From assembly GCA_017549145.1 (NCBI GenBank), contig JAFYVM010000050.1:1-64000 (forward strand): 64,000 nt of DNA, in the 5' to 3' direction. Under the pieces are notes generated by a model. The model saw only the letters and a program-made list of their open reading frames with translations. It had not been told where the DNA came from and did no database searches. The position numbers and the translations under genes were made by a program. Positions 8,721 to 17,219 of this stretch are shown here, one piece after another. This DNA comes from Bacteroidales bacterium (GTDB taxonomy: Bacteria > Bacteroidota > Bacteroidia > Bacteroidales > UBA932). Every line of letters starts with the position of its first letter. The first letter of the stretch is position 1.

Positions 8721-9509
8721 ATGAGAGTTTTTACTAAATACATCATTATCGCTTTATTGGCTTTCTGTCCGTTTGCTTCTGCATTCGGACAGAAGACAGT
8801 ATCTCTCAGAGTGATGTCAATGAATATCAGACAGGGTGGAGAGTATGCTGGTCATAAGTCTCAGCCTTATTCTGATCTTATAAAGCAATATAATCCGGAT
8901 GTAATCGCATTGCAGGAGGTTGATTATAAGACACTTCGAAACGGAAGACGCGACTGGCTTAACGAAGTTGCTATGCAGACTGGCATGTTTCCATACTTCT
9001 GTAAGTCAATCACTTATCAGGATGGCGGCTTCGGCGTAGCCTTGCTCTCGAAGTATCCGTTCTATAAATGCGAGAAGACAGTGTTTGTGCACGATGATAC
9101 TAGAGAAGATCGCGCTACAGGTTGGATCTATGTGCAGCTCCCATCAGGAGAGACAGTCCGTGTGGGAGTCGTTCATCTGTCTTTGGAGACTTCTCAGTTG
9201 ACAATCCAGCATTTCGCCACTATCAATAAGGCATTCTTTGCTGAGGATACGACCACTCCAGCTCTTATGATAGGTGACTACAACGCAGACAAGGGTAGTG
9301 ATCCAATCAATTATGTTAAGAATAAGTGGATGGATGTGATTCCGGATATGGGTAAGACTATCCCGACATCGGGTCCAACCAGACAGCTAGACTGGGTGAT
9401 GGGTTATCCTAAAGGTGCTTGGAAATGTACAAAACATGAAGTTCTTGCCAGAACTGATATGTCAGACCACTGTTTTATCGTTGCGGACGTTGAATTAACT
9501 ATTGAGTAA
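8721..9509 (+). CDS. Secreted endonuclease/exonuclease/phosphatase-family protein
   Basis: This metal-dependent hydrolase has the DNase I/sphingomyelinase fold (EEP superfamily) and acts on phosphodiester or phosphate-ester substrates. From the ATG at 8721 it is 262 residues with a signal peptide of about 22 residues. Superfamily motifs are present in order: MSMNIRQGG, the catalytic-Glu segment ALQEVD, LLSKYPF, VVHLSLE, the metal/catalytic IGDYNAD, LDWVM and the C-terminal SDHCFIVADV. An in-frame ATG at 8697 overlaps susD, but 8721 starts at the signal peptide. It follows the susCD pair, where a SusE-type binding protein often sits, so it may process a phosphorylated or phosphodiester-linked glycan; this is inference. 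Confidence 0.87.
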   Translation: MRVFTKYIIIALLAFCPFASAFGQKTVSLRVMSMNIRQGGEYAGHKSQPYSDLIKQYNPDVIALQEVDYKTLRNGRRDWLNEVAMQTGMFPYFCKSITYQDGGFGVALLSKYPFYKCEKTVFVHDDTREDRATGWIYVQLPSGETVRVGVVHLSLETSQLTIQHFATINKAFFAEDTTTPALMIGDYNADKGSDPINYVKNKWMDVIPDMGKTIPTSGPTRQLDWVMGYPKGAWKCTKHEVLARTDMSDHCFIVADVELTIE

Positions 9510-10315
9510 TGAAGAAAGTATATAACATATTGATGGGAGCAGCTGTTCTCTCAATCTTTTTCTCATGTCAGGGTGGACTTCCGCCTCAGGTTGAAGAAGG
9601 TGAAGGAGGTGAAAATACTCCTGTAGAGCTTCCAGAGCCACCATCTAAGCCGAATTCAGCGAATCAGTTCTATGTTGATTTCTTCTCAACACTTGAGGAT
9701 GAGGGATATTTCTTCGAAACAAGAGATTCCGGCGTCGCTAGTGAGTATGTGAAGGGTCAGACAGGAATGAAGTCGGTTGTATATATGTTCGATAGAGCAG
9801 ATTTCACTGTGGGAGTCTCTCATCCGTTCAATAAGATGTCGTATGATATCAATGTATATCAGTTCTTCGCTCAGACTAAACCAACAACTGCAACGACTAC
9901 AGAAGGCACAGGAATGGTGACCAGATATATAATTTCAAGATATGATGGTCTCGCTCAGAATGGAGCATATATGTCAGGCTGTACTATCCCTGTTCCGCTG
10001 AATAAGTCTACACCGATATGTATCTATACCACAAAGATCACTAGCCTTGCTCAGATGGAGGAAATTTACAAGGCTAAGTCGCAGGCTCTTCAGGGTGATG
10101 CGGTGATTATTGGTACAGTGGATAATAAGGTGAAGGAAGAGGTGACCAATTATATCAAGAATACAATGGCGCTTAGAGCAGAGGTATATGGAAGCAATGA
10201 TACAAAAATGGATCTATTGGTTGTAGTGCCTGCTTCATATGTGTGCCGCGCGGTTGAGGATGGAATGAGGGTTAACCTACCTTATTATAGAGTATTGATC
10301 GAAAAATGGATGTAA
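9509..10315 (+). CDS. Unknown lipoprotein of the GH89 locus (1)
   Basis: I do not recognise this family. The 268-residue protein starts with a lipoprotein signal (FFSC, Cys20) and then a Gly/Glu/Pro-rich spacer of about 30 residues (EEGEGG, PEPPSKP) typical of surface-exposed Bacteroidota lipoproteins. The folded part (about 50-268) is mixed alpha/beta with a few cysteines. Its ATG overlaps the stop codon of the preceding gene (TAATG), showing translational coupling in the locus. Position downstream of SusCD suggests a surface-exposed accessory or binding role; no catalytic motif is evident. Confidence 0.75.
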   Translation: MKKVYNILMGAAVLSIFFSCQGGLPPQVEEGEGGENTPVELPEPPSKPNSANQFYVDFFSTLEDEGYFFETRDSGVASEYVKGQTGMKSVVYMFDRADFTVGVSHPFNKMSYDINVYQFFAQTKPTTATTTEGTGMVTRYIISRYDGLAQNGAYMSGCTIPVPLNKSTPICIYTTKITSLAQMEEIYKAKSQALQGDAVIIGTVDNKVKEEVTNYIKNTMALRAEVYGSNDTKMDLLVVVPASYVCRAVEDGMRVNLPYYRVLIEKWM

Positions 10316-10359
10316 ATCAAACATACAATAATTAATAACCTTTTATAAAAATTTTAGTT

Positions 10360-11634
10360 ATGAAAAAGTCATTATTTGTAATCGCTGCTATGGCTCTTGC
10401 TTTCGTAGCTTGCGACAAACCAGGAACAGGTGGTAATGATAAGCCACTTGATGCTAATTTAACTCTTACTACAGAACTTACTGAGGCTCTTCCTTATGGT
10501 CAGCCAACAGAGATCAGTGGTACTATTGAAACAGCTGAGGCATTGGAAACTTATACTCTTACTGCCGTTAAGAAGGCTGGTGAGGAGTATGTTGCTGTCG
10601 GTGAGGCTCAGGCATTTACTGCTACTGGCAATGAGATGAAGGTACAGTTCTTTGCTGACTCAAAGGAAATGACTGACATTGAGGTAGTTCTTGCTGCAGG
10701 TAATAAGTCTGCTAAGTTCTATTTCCCTGCAACTGCTACTGGTGAACTTAAGGGTACAGTTTGGATGAATCCTGCAGTAGTATTCAAGGCTGCTCCTATG
10801 ATTGATACACATGATAATAATCCAGAGGCTTATCCAGAGGCAAATACTGGTGCAGGATGTGATCTTCCTGCATTCTTCTCTATGCGTGGTGTTGAGGTTA
10901 ATGGTGAGGTTAAGCATGTTCTTTCTTTGACAGAGGCTCGCGATGTTATGGGTGAGAAGGTTAGTATGTCATGGGTGAATGTTCTTCAGAATACTTCGAA
11001 CAAAGCTTTTATTACTGGTCATAGAGGATATGCATTTGTAAGATGTAACTCTTTGGGAGCTGGTACTGTTGGTCGTCAGTGTGACCTTTATGAGGTTAAC
11101 GGTAAGAAGATCAATACAGATGCTATGACTGATAATAATTTCTCTCTTGCTGCAATCAGAGGAAGCTGGGCTGGTGATCGTTATACTGAAGAAGAGTACA
11201 AATTCGTAGACAAGCTTTTCCTTGATCTTAATGAGGCTAAGACTAACCTTGAGAAGATGAAGGCATTCTGGCAGCTTTCACAGATTCAGGTTGTTCTTGA
11301 TAATGCTACCCTAGGAGTTGAGGATAACCCTACTAACATCACAGCTAAGAATATGTACCGTCGTTATGTTAATGCAGGAGAAAAAGCAACAGCTGCACAG
11401 ACAGAGGAGTTTAGAGCAGGTGACTACTTCATTATCCGTACTAACGCTGGTACAGCAGATGCACCACAGTATCTTTACGGTATTATCCAGGTGCTTCAGC
11501 TTTACGATGATGCATATACATTCACTCTTCCAAACACATCAGATGCATCTAGAATGGCTATGGATAAGGAAAAGACTCTTGAACTTTTCGAAAAGCCAAA
11601 CTATTTCGCAATCAAGACCCAGTGTGATCTTTAA
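10360..11634 (+). CDS. Unknown lipoprotein of the GH89 locus (2)
   Basis: A 424-residue lipoprotein (lipobox VAC, Cys19) that I cannot assign to a family. After a short Gly/Asn spacer, residues about 30-130 read like an immunoglobulin-like beta domain, and the larger C-terminal domain (about 135-424) holds RDVMGEKVSMSWVNVLQ, HRGYAFVRCNSLG and a helical region near LNEAKTNLEKMKAFW. It occupies the place of SusE/SusF-like or other surface glycan-binding proteins. A strong hairpin terminator follows it, so it is probably the last gene of the first transcription unit of the locus. Function: inferred surface binding only. Confidence 0.78.
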   Translation: MKKSLFVIAAMALAFVACDKPGTGGNDKPLDANLTLTTELTEALPYGQPTEISGTIETAEALETYTLTAVKKAGEEYVAVGEAQAFTATGNEMKVQFFADSKEMTDIEVVLAAGNKSAKFYFPATATGELKGTVWMNPAVVFKAAPMIDTHDNNPEAYPEANTGAGCDLPAFFSMRGVEVNGEVKHVLSLTEARDVMGEKVSMSWVNVLQNTSNKAFITGHRGYAFVRCNSLGAGTVGRQCDLYEVNGKKINTDAMTDNNFSLAAIRGSWAGDRYTEEEYKFVDKLFLDLNEAKTNLEKMKAFWQLSQIQVVLDNATLGVEDNPTNITAKNMYRRYVNAGEKATAAQTEEFRAGDYFIIRTNAGTADAPQYLYGIIQVLQLYDDAYTFTLPNTSDASRMAMDKEKTLELFEKPNYFAIKTQCDL

Positions 11635-11652
11635 TATCATTTAACTATAATC

Positions 11653-11679
11653 AGGCAGGCCGGCCCAGCCGGTCTGCCT
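11653..11679 (+). terminator. GC-rich hairpin inside the GH89 locus
   Basis: AGGCAGGCCGGC (11653-11664) pairs with GCCGGTCTGCCT (11668-11679) through 12 positions with one G-T wobble and a 3-base loop, followed by TTTCC. It separates the SusCD/lipoprotein genes from the two GH89 genes and could end or attenuate transcription there. Confidence 0.75.
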
Positions 11680-11692
11680 TTCCATTTTAACT

Positions 11693-13822
11693 ATGAAGGC
11701 ATTAAAACTTACCCTATCAGTTATTGCTGCTTGTCTGTTTATCGGCTGCGGCAGTCCTAAGTCGAGTGTTATCAAGGCTAGTGAGGATGTTATTGTAAGA
11801 ACAATAGGCTCATTAAAAGGTATAACCCTCGAAGAGATTCCATCTGTGGGAGGAAAGGATTGTTATGAGGTCTGTGCTAAAGATGGTTTGCTTCTTGTCA
11901 AAGGTAGCAGCCCTTCTGCAATCTGCTATGCCTTCAATAAATATCTTCGCTATGCATGTGGCTCTATGGTAACTTGGGGTGGAAAGCACCTTGAGCTTCC
12001 TGAGACATGGCCAGACTGGTATGAAAATGCAACTTCGCCTTACCAGTTCCGTTATTTCCTTAACGTGTGTACATTTGGTTATACTACTCCGTATTGGGGC
12101 TGGGACCGTTGGTCAGAGGAACTTGACTGGATGGCTTTGCATGGCGTAAATATGCCTTTGGCTAGTGTTGCCAGTGAGGCAATTGCACGTCGTGTGTGGG
12201 TGAAGATGGGACTTTCTGAGGAAGAGGCAGATGCATTCTTCACAGGTCCGGCACACCTTCCATGGCATAGAATGGGTAATCTCAACGCCTTTGATGGTCC
12301 GCTTTCAAGCACATGGCACGAAGGACAGATTGCTCTTCAACATAAGATTCTTGATAAGATGCGTGCTCTCGGAATGGAGCCCGTGGCTCCTGCATTTGCA
12401 GGTTTTGTTCCACCGGCATTCATGGCAAAGCATCCTGAAATCAAGGCAAATCAGCTTTTGTGGGGAGGATTTGATGTTGCTTACAACGCTTGTGTCCTCG
12501 CTCCAGACTCACCATATTTCCAGGAGATCGGTAAATTGTTCATCCAGGAGTGGGAGAGTGAATTTGGTGATGCAAAATACTATCTTTCAGATAGTTTCAA
12601 TGAAATGAAACTTCCTGTTGATAAGAATGATGTAGCAGGAAAACATTCGCTTCTCGCGCAGTACGGAGAGGCAATCTATAAATCCATCGCAGCAGGAGAC
12701 CCTGATGCTGTCTGGGTTACACAGGGATGGACATTCGGTTACCAGCATGATTTCTGGGACAAGGAGAGTATGAAGGCTCTTCTTTCACGTGTTCCGGATG
12801 ATAAACTTATCATTGTGGATCTTGGTAATGATTATCCTAAGTGGGTCTGGCACACTGAACAGACATGGAAGGTCCAGGAGGGCTTCTATGGTAAGCAGTG
12901 GATTTACAGCTACGTGCCTAACTTCGGGGGAAAGGTATTGCCTACAGGTGATCTTACAATGTACGCAACTGGCTCGGTTGAGGCTCTGAATTCTCCATAT
13001 AGTGAGAATCTTGTGGGCTTTGGCTCTGCTCCAGAAGGACTTGAAAATAACGAGGTGGTCTATGAACTTCTTGCTGATATGGGATGGGCCGCTGAAAATA
13101 TAGATCTTGAGCAGTGGCTCAAGCAGTATTGCTTGTCACGCTACGGATATTGGGATGAGGTAATGCAGCAGGCATGGAATCTTCTTCACCAGTCGGTGTA
13201 TAGCTCGCTTTATTCATACCCTAGATTTACATGGCAGACAGTGGTGCCAGACCAGCGTAGAAAGAGTCTCCATGATATAAATGATGACTTCGGTAAGGCA
13301 ACTGAGCTCTTCCTTAGCTATGTAGATCAGTGCTCTGGCTCGCAGCTTTATATGAATGACGCAGTTGAATTTGCTGCACTATATATCGCAGAACTTGCCG
13401 ACAGACACTATGAAAATGCGCTTCAGAATCCAAAGGAAGCACAGGAAGAGGTTGCTAAAACTGTAGAACTTCTCCAGGTTGTTGACAAGCTTCTTGCAAC
13501 CCACCCTGACTATAGCTTGAGACTTTGGGTGGACTATGCTCGTGCTCAGGGACAGGATGAGAATCAGAAGAATCTCTACGAGGCTAACGCCAAGAGACTC
13601 ATTACAACATGGGGCGGCTGGCAGGAGGATTATGCTGCTCGTTTCTGGGCAGGTCTTGTAGGTGATTATTATATTCCTAGAATCCAGAAATATTTCTCAG
13701 AGGAGGCTGCAGAACTTGATCAGTGGGAGGAGAATTGGATTAGGACTCCATGGAACAGCACAGTTAGTCCATATGAAAATCCAATCGAGGTTGCAATGGA
13801 AACAATCCGTAATAATAAGTAA
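11693..13822 (+). CDS. Alpha-N-acetylglucosaminidase, GH89 (NAGLU-like), first of two
   Basis: GH89 enzymes remove terminal alpha-linked N-acetylglucosamine, for example from heparan sulfate ends or alpha-1,4-GlcNAc-capped mucin glycans. The 709-residue protein is a lipoprotein (lipobox IGC, Cys19) with the three NAGLU regions: a small N-terminal domain (about 25-110), the TIM-barrel domain starting YQFRYFLNVCTFGYTTPYWGWDRW (given in parts: FRYFLNVCTF, YWGWDRW), and the helical C-terminal domain (about 460-709). The two expected acidic residues are in place: Glu304 in DSFNEM and Glu448 in APEGLENN. It lies 3 bases before a second GH89 gene. Substrate specificity between mucin and glycosaminoglycan cannot be decided from sequence. 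Confidence 0.92.
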   Translation: MKALKLTLSVIAACLFIGCGSPKSSVIKASEDVIVRTIGSLKGITLEEIPSVGGKDCYEVCAKDGLLLVKGSSPSAICYAFNKYLRYACGSMVTWGGKHLELPETWPDWYENATSPYQFRYFLNVCTFGYTTPYWGWDRWSEELDWMALHGVNMPLASVASEAIARRVWVKMGLSEEEADAFFTGPAHLPWHRMGNLNAFDGPLSSTWHEGQIALQHKILDKMRALGMEPVAPAFAGFVPPAFMAKHPEIKANQLLWGGFDVAYNACVLAPDSPYFQEIGKLFIQEWESEFGDAKYYLSDSFNEMKLPVDKNDVAGKHSLLAQYGEAIYKSIAAGDPDAVWVTQGWTFGYQHDFWDKESMKALLSRVPDDKLIIVDLGNDYPKWVWHTEQTWKVQEGFYGKQWIYSYVPNFGGKVLPTGDLTMYATGSVEALNSPYSENLVGFGSAPEGLENNEVVYELLADMGWAAENIDLEQWLKQYCLSRYGYWDEVMQQAWNLLHQSVYSSLYSYPRFTWQTVVPDQRRKSLHDINDDFGKATELFLSYVDQCSGSQLYMNDAVEFAALYIAELADRHYENALQNPKEAQEEVAKTVELLQVVDKLLATHPDYSLRLWVDYARAQGQDENQKNLYEANAKRLITTWGGWQEDYAARFWAGLVGDYYIPRIQKYFSEEAAELDQWEENWIRTPWNSTVSPYENPIEVAMETIRNNK

Positions 13823-13825
13823 GTC

Positions 13826-16090
13826 ATGATAAGGAATCTTGCATTTGTATTAGCGGCTCTCTTTGTGCTTTCATGCAGTGAGTGCCCAAAGAGTGCGGCA
13901 GATGTTGAGCTTGATCAGCAGGTTAAGGCTGCAAAGGCATTGGTCGGACGTGTGACAGCCGGTCGTCAGGCAGAGTTTAAGGTAAAGATTAATCCGGAGC
14001 AGCAGGATGGTAAGGATTGGTTTGCATATTATTCTGAGGATGGAAAGGTTGTGCTTGAAGGAAATAACGGAGTCAGCGTTGCGAGTGCATTGAATCATTA
14101 TCTTAAGGAGAACTGCGGATGGCATCTGACATGGTGTGGTAAGCAGGAACTCTTGCCAGAACAACTTCCATTGCCGTCTGAAAAGGTGTTTAAGACTTCT
14201 CCTTATAAGTACAGATACTATCTGAATTACTGTACCTTCAACTATTCTATGAGTTGGTGGGAGTTTGATCGTTGGCAGCAGGAGATTGATTTTATGGCTT
14301 TGAATGGAATCAATATGCCTCTTGCTCTAACAGGTCAGAATTCTGTATGGCAGCGTGTATATAGAAAGTTGGGATTTACTGATGAAGAACTCGAGAGCTT
14401 CTTCAGTGGTCCTGCGTATTTCAACTGGTTCTGGATGGGAAATCTTGACGGTTGGGGAGGACCTCTTCCTCAGAGCTTTATGGTGGACCATGAGAAGTTG
14501 CAGAAAAAGATTCTGTCTGCAGAGCGTATGCTTGGAATGACCCCTGTTCTGCCTGCCTTTACGGGTCACGTGCCTCCGACATTCGAGTCAAAGTTCCCTG
14601 ATGCGAAGGTTCGTAAGACTGAATGGGTGAATTTCCCTGAGGTGTCAATTCTGGACCCAGAGGAGGAACTGTTTACTGAAATTGGTAAGATGTTTATTCA
14701 AGAACAGACTGCTCTTTACGGTACAGACCATTTCTATTCTGCAGACACATTCAACGAGAATACTCCTCCAACAAACGATTCGACGTATCTCGCACAGATG
14801 AGTGCTAAGGTGTATAGTGCAATGCAGGATGTGGATCCTCAGGCAGTGTGGGTAATGCAGGGATGGCTTTTCTATCATGAGCGTGATTTCTGGGGTGAGA
14901 AGGAGATTCAGGCTTTACTAGGTGCTGTGCCTGATGATAATATGGTAATCCTTGATCTTTGGAGTGAGCGCCATCCGGTGTGGAAGCGTACAGGAGCATA
15001 TTATGGTAAGCCTTGGGTGTGGTGCATGCTCCACAACTTCGGACAGAATATCAATATGTCGGGTAATCTTAATAGCGTAGCCAATGATCCTGCTTCAGCG
15101 CTTAATGATTCTACTGCAGGTAATATGTCTGGTATCGGCTTGACTATGGAGGGCATTGGACAGAATCCTTTGGTTTATGCTATGATGCTTGAGAATGTTT
15201 GGCGAGATCAGCCGATTGATAAGGATAAGTTCTTGAGAACATATCTGACTCAGAGATACGGGTCTTGTGATGAAACAGTATTTAAGGCATGGCAGACTCT
15301 GATGGCATCTGTATATGAAAATACAGTCAATAACGGAGGTCAGGAGTCGATTATAACAGGACGTCCAAACTTCAAGGTAAACCCTGGTGGAACAACCAAC
15401 ACTAAGTCTCATTACGAGAAGGGTGAGCTTATCAGAGCTTGGCAGCAGCTTGTCTCAAGTGCAGAGAAGTTTGGCGAGAGTGACGGTTTCCAATATGACC
15501 TGGTTGATGTAACTCGACAGGTACTTGCTGACTATGCTTCTATCCTTCAGCAGAAGGTGGCTGCAATGTATAAGTCTGGTAATGTGGAAGGCTATAAGGC
15601 AGCAACAGAGGAGTTCCTGGAACTTATTGATGATATGGATAAGCTTCTCGGTACTCGAGCTGAGTTCCTTCTTGGAAGATGGCTTTCGGACGCCAGAAGT
15701 ATCGGTCATACACAGCAGGAGAAGGATCTATATGAGCATAATGCACGTAATCAGATCACACTTTGGGGTAACAGAGACTGTCGTATCAGAGACTATGCTT
15801 GCAAGCAGTGGAATGGTATGATGAGCGGTTTCTACAGACCTCGTTGGGAAAGATTCTTCGAAACTGTTTCAGCAGCAATGCTGCAAGGTGTGGAATATGA
15901 CGAGAATGCATTTGTTGAGTCAAGCAAGGATTGGGAGTGGGAGTGGACTCTCGGACATGAGGAATATCAGACAGAGCCAGTTGGCTCAGCAATTGAAGAG
16001 TGTTTGAGAGTTTGGGATAAATACCAGGAAGAGATATTAAAGTTGCAGGACAATTTCGAATATAAGGAACATGTCGCAGCATATGTATAA
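13826..16090 (+). CDS. Alpha-N-acetylglucosaminidase, GH89 (NAGLU-like), second of two
   Basis: A paralogue of the preceding gene, 754 residues, also a lipoprotein (lipobox LSC, Cys17). The NAGLU N-terminal, TIM-barrel and C-terminal helical regions are all present: YRYYLNYCTFNYSMSWW, WFWMGNLDGWGGPLP, and the catalytic pair Glu311 in DTFNENTPP and Glu442 in MEGIGQNP. The substrate-contacting loops differ clearly from the first copy, so the two enzymes probably cleave different linkages or chain contexts rather than being a recent duplication. The last 20 bases overlap the next gene, showing tight coupling to glycerate kinase. Confidence 0.92.
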   Translation: MIRNLAFVLAALFVLSCSECPKSAADVELDQQVKAAKALVGRVTAGRQAEFKVKINPEQQDGKDWFAYYSEDGKVVLEGNNGVSVASALNHYLKENCGWHLTWCGKQELLPEQLPLPSEKVFKTSPYKYRYYLNYCTFNYSMSWWEFDRWQQEIDFMALNGINMPLALTGQNSVWQRVYRKLGFTDEELESFFSGPAYFNWFWMGNLDGWGGPLPQSFMVDHEKLQKKILSAERMLGMTPVLPAFTGHVPPTFESKFPDAKVRKTEWVNFPEVSILDPEEELFTEIGKMFIQEQTALYGTDHFYSADTFNENTPPTNDSTYLAQMSAKVYSAMQDVDPQAVWVMQGWLFYHERDFWGEKEIQALLGAVPDDNMVILDLWSERHPVWKRTGAYYGKPWVWCMLHNFGQNINMSGNLNSVANDPASALNDSTAGNMSGIGLTMEGIGQNPLVYAMMLENVWRDQPIDKDKFLRTYLTQRYGSCDETVFKAWQTLMASVYENTVNNGGQESIITGRPNFKVNPGGTTNTKSHYEKGELIRAWQQLVSSAEKFGESDGFQYDLVDVTRQVLADYASILQQKVAAMYKSGNVEGYKAATEEFLELIDDMDKLLGTRAEFLLGRWLSDARSIGHTQQEKDLYEHNARNQITLWGNRDCRIRDYACKQWNGMMSGFYRPRWERFFETVSAAMLQGVEYDENAFVESSKDWEWEWTLGHEEYQTEPVGSAIEECLRVWDKYQEEILKLQDNFEYKEHVAAYV

Positions 16091-17219
16091 TAAGATAATT
16101 GTGGCTTCGGACTCATTTAAAGGCTCATTGTCGTCTTTGGATGTAGCCGAGGCAGCTGCTAAGGCTATCCATGAAATCGAACCTCAGTGTGAGGTGATAA
16201 AGGTGGATGTGGCTGATGGCGGCGAAGGAACTATGGATGCTCTTCGCAGGACTTTGGGCGGAGAGAAGATTTCTGTTGAGGTGGCTGATCCACTTGGGAG
16301 GCCAATACAAGCTTCTTACGTAATTCTCGAAGATGGAACAGCTGTCCTTGAAATGGCGGCAGCTAGCGGCCTCCCTCTATTGCTTCCAAGTGAACGTAAT
16401 CCTCTAAAGACTTCAACATTCGGTACTGGACAACTCATTGCCGATGCTCTAAAAAAAGGGTGTCGCAAGTTCCTTGTCGGCATTGGTGGAAGTGCTACCA
16501 ATGATGCCGGAATGGGTATGCTTCAGGCGCTTGGAGTGCGTTTTTATGATGCTGCAGGTGCAGAGCTTCAGGGAAGGGGAGAGTCCCTTGAGAAGGTCGC
16601 GAATATTGATATGGAGGGATTGTGTGATGGTTTGAAGGAATCAGAGTTTATCGTAGCATGTGATGTTGAGGCCCCTCTATATGGTCCGACAGGTGCGGCC
16701 TACGTTTTTGCTCCGCAGAAAGGTGCCGATCCGGCAATGGTAGAGAGACTGGATAAGGGTTTGAAACATTTTTCTGAGGTTGCCTTTAATAGCCTGCATA
16801 CTACTGAAGATTATGCCAAGTCCCCTGGAGCAGGTGCTGCAGGAGGTCTGGGCTTTGGTTTTATTGCATTCTTGAGCGCACGACTTGAGCGTGGTATTGA
16901 GATGGTCTTGGATGCAATTGGTTTTGATCAATTGATTAAGGGCGCATCTTTGGTAATTACGGGAGAGGGTAGAGTTGATTCTCAGACTCTTACTGGTAAG
17001 ACACCATTCGGAGTCTTGAAACGAGCCAGGAAGCAGGGTATACCTGTGGTCGCAATAGGCGGTTCTGTGACACTCGATCCTAAAGAAGCTCTTGAAGCTG
17101 GCTTTACCGGGGTCTATGCAGTTACTCCTGCAGGAATGCCATTAGAGACAGCAATGCAGCCTTCAGTCGCTGCTGAAAATATCTGTAATACAGTAAGAAA
17201 TATTTTGACTCATGAATAG
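16071..17219 (+). CDS. Glycerate kinase (GlxK/GarK type)
   Basis: It phosphorylates D-glycerate with ATP, feeding glycolysis as 2-phosphoglycerate (the usual product of this class). The protein is up to 382 residues, the usual length of class II (GlxK/GarK) enzymes. Landmarks: VASDSFKGSLSS at the N-terminus, DVADGGEGTMDAL, VGIGGSATNDAGMGMLQALG, GAGAAGGLGFG and the C-terminal VITGEGRVDSQTLTGKTP. Two starts are possible: the ATG at 16071, which overlaps the GH89 gene by 20 bases, or that at 16083 (MYNKIIVASDS), which I slightly prefer because it sits next to the conserved core. It overlaps the following permease gene by 8 bases; together they form a glycerate uptake-and-activation pair. Confidence 0.92.
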   Translation: MSQHMYNKIIVASDSFKGSLSSLDVAEAAAKAIHEIEPQCEVIKVDVADGGEGTMDALRRTLGGEKISVEVADPLGRPIQASYVILEDGTAVLEMAAASGLPLLLPSERNPLKTSTFGTGQLIADALKKGCRKFLVGIGGSATNDAGMGMLQALGVRFYDAAGAELQGRGESLEKVANIDMEGLCDGLKESEFIVACDVEAPLYGPTGAAYVFAPQKGADPAMVERLDKGLKHFSEVAFNSLHTTEDYAKSPGAGAAGGLGFGFIAFLSARLERGIEMVLDAIGFDQLIKGASLVITGEGRVDSQTLTGKTPFGVLKRARKQGIPVVAIGGSVTLDPKEALEAGFTGVYAVTPAGMPLETAMQPSVAAENICNTVRNILTHE

